Assembly: GCA_945862545.1 (NCBI GenBank) | Contig: CAMAYS010000071.1 | Span: 1-10,260, forward strand | Source of the DNA: Casp-actino8 sp945862545 | Lineage (GTDB): Bacteria; Actinomycetota; Acidimicrobiia; Acidimicrobiales; Ilumatobacteraceae | Direction: 5' to 3' | Length of the DNA stretch: 10,260 bases | In this document: one piece after another, positions 6,647-10,260 of the stretch | Layout: the number at the start of each line of letters is the position of its first letter | How positions within the stretch are numbered: position 1 is the stretch's first letter | Position numbers and translations under genes: made by a program | Notes under the pieces: model-generated | The model's database searches: none | Told to the model about the DNA's origin: nothing | What the model saw: only the letters and a program-made list of their open reading frames with translations

Positions 6647-8643
6647 ACGCTCAGAACTTTCGCATGGTTTTATGGATCTGCCTAATCACAATTGTGTTCT
6701 GTGGTGTGCGAATCATTGTCGCTGTGTTCGGTGCCTTATACCGATATGTGCGCCATGGTGACGATCACGTCCGTCGTTCTCAGTCGTGGACAGGCCGATT
6801 GATTTCCTATCTGATGTTGATCACTCCATTGATGACAATCGAATCCTTTGGACCACACCGCTTGGCTCTCGCTCAGGATGTCGGACAAAACCTTGATGAT
6901 GAAGAGAACTGTGAAGTACCACTTGGTGCTAGTAAGAATCACCTCGGGCGAAATGCATTTTTAGTTTCTCTCGCCGTTGGCGTGGGAATTTTGTTCCGCT
7001 TGCGCTCTCAACGACAAGTTGCTGCTCGCCAAGATCTTGAGGTGCCTCCTCTATCGTTAGAGTTTGAAGCACAGATCGATCGTTCAGGAGAAGAACTTTC
7101 TTTGGTTCGACTCGATCTGGCCGTTCGTTCGCTATTCGTTCACGGTCATCAGGGACTACGAATGTTGGTGCATGGGACCGATGGTCTGATCCGCGCAGAG
7201 TTCACCCATGAATTATTGGCGATCGCTCCATGGACTCAGTGCAGCGGTCGGGTGATTGAATTGTCAACGGAGACTTCGCTCGAGACCTTGGCATTATTTA
7301 CAAGTGGATCGCCGAGTCCGACACCATTACTGATTCCCATTGGCCAAACATTGGCTGGAGACGTGTGGATCAACCTCGATGAGGTCAAGACTTTTGGTAT
7401 CTCGTGCCAAGGTCCACACGGTGACGCGGTGTGGAGAGGAATCTGTCAGTCACTCTCATTGTCACCGTTTGCATATGACGTTTCTATTGTCAGTGATGAA
7501 GTGCAGCAATTACCAGCACGACGTGTCATCGTTGAACGCCAGACAGAGAAAGTTGGCGCTTTAGCCCACAGCCTTCATGCCTTTGAATCGCCGAGTGTGT
7601 TGTTGCTTGAAAGTGATGAACACTTTGATCAGTCAACGGTCTACCGTGGTGAGATTGCCGAGGGCGCTTATGGGTTGGAGTTCGCTGATCACGGTTGGGT
7701 TCTTCAACCGCAAGGAGTCGCCATCACACCGATCGGGTGTGAGGTGGATGAGGTTGAACTCATCAAGTCATTGTTGGGTGAAGGTGAAGCAGTTTTTCCC
7801 TGGCCCATTGAACGTTGGAGACATGACGAGGCTCGACATCAAGCCATTGATGCATTGTTGCCGCCATTTAGTTTTGTGGCGTCTGTTTTGGGAGCGCCCG
7901 AGGTGCGACATATTTCTGGTCGACGAGTCATTTTTGAAAAGGCCAAGAGTGAGGAATTGGTTTTGTGGTTGGCCATGCATCCGACTCAGCGAAGACGATC
8001 GCTGGCGCGTAGCGATATGTGGAATGTGCCAGTGAAGGACGCGACCTTTTCTAATATCACCTCCGATGTGCGACGCAGTTTGATCGTGGCTCAATTACCA
8101 CCTGAAGGCGAGCAATGGTTGGGAGTCACGATGACCGATGAATTGGCGTTGCATGCGGGGATCATCAGCGATGTGGATATTCTGCGCGCCTGTGTTGAGC
8201 ATGCGCGGCGTTGGCCTGAAGATGGGGGGATCGAGGTTCTGCGTCATGGGTTGGGCCTAGTGCGTGGAGCGTCATTTGAAAGTTGTCTATATATATGGAG
8301 TGATTCCACGGGATTGACGACCGAGTCGGCCATTTTGGTTGTGCGTGCTGCGCAGATGCTGGCTGAGATGTGTGCCGAAGTCGGCGATGTTGACGGTGTC
8401 TATTGGGCCACGGCGAAGGGACTATTGGCAGTTCCAGGTCACGAAGACTTAGTGGCCACGCGGCTGCGGTTGCAATCCGAGCGAGGAGACACGGCGGCCC
8501 TGCACTCGGAATGGCAGGCATATTGTCGGGTTGTCGCTCACGATCCGTGGGGCCAAGGCGAACCTAGTGTGAAGATGCTGTCGTTATGGCGCGAACTCCG
8601 AGCAAGTGAGTCATACTCAAGTAGTACCGCTGGTAGCATATGA
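6643..8643 (+). CDS. Membrane protein with C-terminal SARP-like DNA-binding and BTAD-type helical region
   Basis: A 666-residue protein at the end of the pilus genes. Three hydrophobic helices are visible at about residues 8-33, 53-69 and 104-119, with a roughly 30-residue loop (70-103) between the last two, so most of the protein should be cytoplasmic. Residues 155-300 include a segment (INLDEVKTFGI...GDAVWRGI...SPFAYDVSIV) resembling the cryptic P-loop-like region of actinobacterial BTAD membrane proteins, but no Walker A is seen. Residues 412-482 resemble the winged-helix DNA-binding domain of SARP regulators (VLGAPEVRHISGRRVIFEKAKSEELVLWLAMHP written in parts: VLGAPEVR, GRRVIFEKAKSEELVLWL, AMHPTQRRRSLARSDMW, SDVRRSL). 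Residues 508-655 fit the BTAD helical repeat (AAQMLAEMCAEVGDVDGVYWA, GLLAVPGHEDL). I cannot tell whether it binds DNA or uses the fold for protein contacts. The start overlaps the TadG-like stop (ATGA). Confidence 0.65.
   Translation: MNAQNFRMVLWICLITIVFCGVRIIVAVFGALYRYVRHGDDHVRRSQSWTGRLISYLMLITPLMTIESFGPHRLALAQDVGQNLDDEENCEVPLGASKNHLGRNAFLVSLAVGVGILFRLRSQRQVAARQDLEVPPLSLEFEAQIDRSGEELSLVRLDLAVRSLFVHGHQGLRMLVHGTDGLIRAEFTHELLAIAPWTQCSGRVIELSTETSLETLALFTSGSPSPTPLLIPIGQTLAGDVWINLDEVKTFGISCQGPHGDAVWRGICQSLSLSPFAYDVSIVSDEVQQLPARRVIVERQTEKVGALAHSLHAFESPSVLLLESDEHFDQSTVYRGEIAEGAYGLEFADHGWVLQPQGVAITPIGCEVDEVELIKSLLGEGEAVFPWPIERWRHDEARHQAIDALLPPFSFVASVLGAPEVRHISGRRVIFEKAKSEELVLWLAMHPTQRRRSLARSDMWNVPVKDATFSNITSDVRRSLIVAQLPPEGEQWLGVTMTDELALHAGIISDVDILRACVEHARRWPEDGGIEVLRHGLGLVRGASFESCLYIWSDSTGLTTESAILVVRAAQMLAEMCAEVGDVDGVYWATAKGLLAVPGHEDLVATRLRLQSERGDTAALHSEWQAYCRVVAHDPWGQGEPSVKMLSLWRELRASESYSSSTAGSI
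8607..8635. promoter_or_regulatory. Two short palindromes just upstream of mazE, candidate antitoxin operator
   Basis: TGAGT-CAT-ACTCA (8607-8619) and TACC-GCT-GGTA (8625-8635) lie in tandem 5 bases apart, inside the last codons of the upstream gene and ending 4 bases before the antitoxin start. Ribbon-helix-helix antitoxins commonly bind short tandem palindromes next to their own promoters. Palindromes of this size are expected several times per 10 kb by chance, so the position is the main argument. Confidence 0.25.
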
Positions 8644-8864
8644 ATATGAAATTGAGCGTGAGCATTCCCGATCAAGATGTGGAGTTTTTGGATCAATATG
8701 GTGTCGAGCAGGGAATCAATTCTCGTTCGGCTGTTCTTTTGCAGGCCATCCGACTCTTACGTACTAGCCAACTTGGGCCGGCCTACGCCGAAGCCTGGTC
8801 TGAATGGTCGTTGAGCGGGGATGAAGATTTGTGGGACACAACTTCAGGCGATGGTGTTGAGTAA
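8640..8864 (+). CDS. mazE: Ribbon-helix-helix antitoxin, MazE-type
   Basis: A 74-residue protein. Residues 3-42 fit a ribbon-helix-helix DNA-binding domain: the strand MKLSVSIP, then helix DQDVEFLDQYGVEQG, turn INSRS and helix AVLLQAIRLLR. The C-terminal third (about 48-74) is acidic and tryptophan-rich (EAWSEWS, DEDLWDTT), as expected of the tail that wraps a MazF dimer and blocks its active site. It directly precedes and overlaps a clear mazF. ATG 8640 overlaps the TGA of the upstream gene (ATGA), favouring it over the in-frame ATG at 8646. It should neutralise MazF and repress its own expression; RHH-type MazE proteins are common in actinobacteria. Confidence 0.8.
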   Translation: MNMKLSVSIPDQDVEFLDQYGVEQGINSRSAVLLQAIRLLRTSQLGPAYAEAWSEWSLSGDEDLWDTTSGDGVE

Positions 8865-9211
8865 TGCGCAGGGGAGAAATTCGCCTCGTTGATTTTGAAC
8901 CATCTTCTGGACAGGAAGCGAATAAGCGCCGCCCAGCAATTTTAGTTTCCAATGATGCGGCCAATTCCATGGCCCAGACTTTGGGGCGGGGTGTCGTGAC
9001 GGTGATTCCGCTGACGTCCAAGACAGATCGCGTCATGCCGTTTCAGGTTTTGTTGCTTGCATCTCAAACTGGGTTGCCGAAAGACTCAAAAGCACAGGCT
9101 GAACAAATTCGATCGGTATCTATCAGTCGGGTGGGCAAACTCATGGGAACGGTGACGCCAGCACAGATGAATGCTGTGGATGCAACGCTTCTCATGCACC
9201 TTGGACTGTGA
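8864..9211 (+). CDS. mazF: MazF-type endoribonuclease toxin (PemK/MazF family)
   Basis: A 115-residue protein, normal length for MazF. The family landmarks appear in order: MRRGEIRLVDF (residues 1-11), the KRRPAILVSND block (21-31), VVTVIPLTS (44-52) with the conserved T-S, and AEQIRSVSISRVGKLMG (79-95). R24 or R23 in the RRP block and T51 correspond to the usual catalytic arginine and threonine/serine, so the toxin looks intact. It cleaves RNA at short specific sequences that cannot be read from the protein. The start shares one base with the antitoxin stop (TAATG), which couples their translation. The stop is 5 bases from the end of the convergent rmuC. Confidence 0.93.
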   Translation: MRRGEIRLVDFEPSSGQEANKRRPAILVSNDAANSMAQTLGRGVVTVIPLTSKTDRVMPFQVLLLASQTGLPKDSKAQAEQIRSVSISRVGKLMGTVTPAQMNAVDATLLMHLGL

Positions 9212-9216
9212 ATGAC

Positions 9217-10260
9217 CTATGAATCAAGTTCTGGGAGAATCTCTGGGGCCGCCAAACTTCTGGTTTGGACATCAATTGATTTCAAAGTGTCAATCTCTTT
9301 ACCTTGAACAACTTTGAGATCGCGGAACTTGCGCAGAGTGGGCAACATGCGTCCTTCAAGGGAACCAACCATGTCGTTGTAGGCCGTTGTTGCCGTACTG
9401 AGATTTGTCCCCATTTTTCCGACGTGGGTCAGCACGACGCCGACTCTTTCGTAAAGCTCGGTGCCCAGTGCGGCCACTTCTTTGGCGTGTTCAGCAATGC
9501 TGTGTGCCTGCCATCCTTTAGCTACTGCAAATAATAAAGCCAGTAAGTTCACAGGCGATGCAACCAATACTCGGTTTTTCATGGCGTCATCCAGCAAACT
9601 CGGATCAGAACGCATGGCGTCGGAGACGAAGCCCTCGCCTGGAATAAACATCACAACAAAGTCGGGAGATTGTGGAAACTGGTTCCAGTATTTCTTGTCT
9701 GAAAGTTTTTTCATGTGATCGCGCATCAAACGGGCGTGATTTTTTAACTCGATTTCTTTTGTTGCAACATCGGTTGCGTCTTGCATACGCAGATAAGCCG
9801 AGAGTGGGGCCTTGGAATCGATCGCAATCATTGCGCCATTTGGGAGGCGAACAACGACGTCAGGCCGTTGGTCTGATTCACCTTCGCCGCCGGTGAACTG
9901 TTCGGTGTAATCACAATAGGACTCCATGCCGGCTAATTGAATGACGTTACGCAATTGGTTTTCGCCCCAAGAACCGCGAGCTGTTGGTGACTTGAGAGAG
10001 TTGGTCAGGGTTGTTGTTGTGCTTTGCAACGTGGTGATTTGAGTCGCTAGCTGTGAGATCGTGCCCTGTTCTTGGCTATACGTTGTTTGGAGTGAGTTGA
10101 CTGAAGCCGATAAGCCCTTGATCTGTTCTTCAAAAGGGGCGAGTATTGACCGAGTTTTACCCTCAAGGGTGGCGGACTGCGCTGCAAAGAATTCCGCGCT
10201 CTGTTGCGATGTGGCTTGAAGAGTTTCCTGAGCAGTTTTACGCATCTCGGCTTCGACAGC
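9217..10260 (-). CDS. rmuC: RmuC family DNA recombination protein (5' end outside window)
   Basis: Predicted nuclease-fold protein that limits DNA inversions and rearrangements. The window holds 347 residues up to the TAG at 9217; the frame is still open at 10260, so the N-terminus, where RmuC proteins usually have a membrane helix, is missing. The visible part begins with about 90 residues rich in Q, S and T with heptad-like character (coiled coil), followed by the core entry ARGSWGENQLRNVIQLAGM. A textbook PD-(D/E)xK set follows: P-D in RPDVVV (codon 9859-9861), 13 residues, then D-S-K in AIDSKAP (lysine codon 9811-9813). The later blocks YWNQFPQSPDFVVMFIPGE and ASPVNLLALL are characteristic of the family. 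It runs towards the pilus operon, and no promoter of its own is in the window. Confidence 0.94.
   Translation of the reverse strand, partial: AVEAEMRKTAQETLQATSQQSAEFFAAQSATLEGKTRSILAPFEEQIKGLSASVNSLQTTYSQEQGTISQLATQITTLQSTTTTLTNSLKSPTARGSWGENQLRNVIQLAGMESYCDYTEQFTGGEGESDQRPDVVVRLPNGAMIAIDSKAPLSAYLRMQDATDVATKEIELKNHARLMRDHMKKLSDKKYWNQFPQSPDFVVMFIPGEGFVSDAMRSDPSLLDDAMKNRVLVASPVNLLALLFAVAKGWQAHSIAEHAKEVAALGTELYERVGVVLTHVGKMGTNLSTATTAYNDMVGSLEGRMLPTLRKFRDLKVVQGKEIDTLKSIDVQTRSLAAPEILPELDS
9252..9268. terminator. Weak hairpin past the operon end (doubtful terminator)
   Basis: A perfect 6-bp stem CCAAAC / GTTTGG with a 5-base loop lies 41 bases past the mazF stop, inside the 3' end of rmuC. No clear U-run follows on the plus strand (ACATCAATTGATTT), so it may be chance or only a weak transcript end. 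No better terminator was seen between the convergent genes. Confidence 0.18.

Noticed and set aside
8287..8296. TATATATA-like AT-rich stretch, possible promoter
   Set aside because: It encodes Leu-Tyr-Ile-Trp in frame within the BTAD region, no -35 partner is seen, and it is over 300 bases from the antitoxin start.
1022..9211. Idea that the cluster is an undescribed secretion or phage-like machine
   Set aside because: TadA, TadB, TadC, pilin and TadE-like proteins are individually recognisable and in the known Tad order, so a Tad pilus is the simpler reading; only the regulator-like protein and the toxin-antitoxin pair are unusual.
1..10260. CRISPR arrays, tRNA or rRNA genes, insertion sequences
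   Set aside because: No regularly spaced repeats, cloverleaf-like sequences, transposase frames or terminal inverted repeats were seen; nearly the whole window is occupied by protein genes.

Overview
The window looks like an actinobacterial chromosome (Actinomycetota) of roughly balanced base composition. Three things point there: a methionine aminopeptidase with an N-terminal SEC-C zinc motif, a Tad/Flp pilus operon in the actinobacterial arrangement (SAF protein, ParA-like protein, TadA, TadB, TadC, a short pilin, two TadE-like proteins, a TadG-like protein, then a membrane protein with a SARP/BTAD-type C-terminus), and no secretin gene, as expected for a single-membrane cell. Frequent TTA leucine codons argue against a very high-GC genus. 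Placement below phylum is not possible from the sequence alone; a freshwater planktonic lineage is only a guess.

Layout: positions 1-881 (minus strand) hold map, cut at its 3' end by the window edge. Positions 882-1021 are the only sizeable non-coding gap, a divergent promoter region. From 1022 to 9211 (plus strand) run twelve tightly packed genes. Neighbours overlap by 1-4 bases or lie 1 base apart, except for a 25-base gap with a strong purine-rich ribosome binding site just before the small pilin gene. The first ten genes form the Tad pilus machine plus its membrane regulator-like protein. The last two are a MazE/MazF-type toxin-antitoxin pair, whose antitoxin start codon overlaps the stop codon of the regulator-like gene. 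From 9217 to 10260 (minus strand) lies rmuC, converging on mazF with only 5 bases between them and cut at its 5' end by the window edge.

Proposed working model: TadA is the cytoplasmic ATPase and TadB/TadC the membrane platform. The ParA-like protein would localise the machine, and the SAF protein would sit on the outer face of the membrane. The small Flp-like protein would be the main fibre subunit, with the TadE/TadE/TadG-like proteins as minor pilins. The 666-residue membrane protein with a SARP-like DNA-binding and BTAD region may couple the assembly state to gene expression or act as a scaffold. No prepilin peptidase is present, so one must be encoded elsewhere.

The Tad locus as such is a known system. 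The points most worth a second look are the toxin-antitoxin pair coupled to the pilus operon, the membrane-anchored SARP-like protein, the ParA-like protein without a P-loop lysine, and the shared processing-site motif in four consecutive small proteins.
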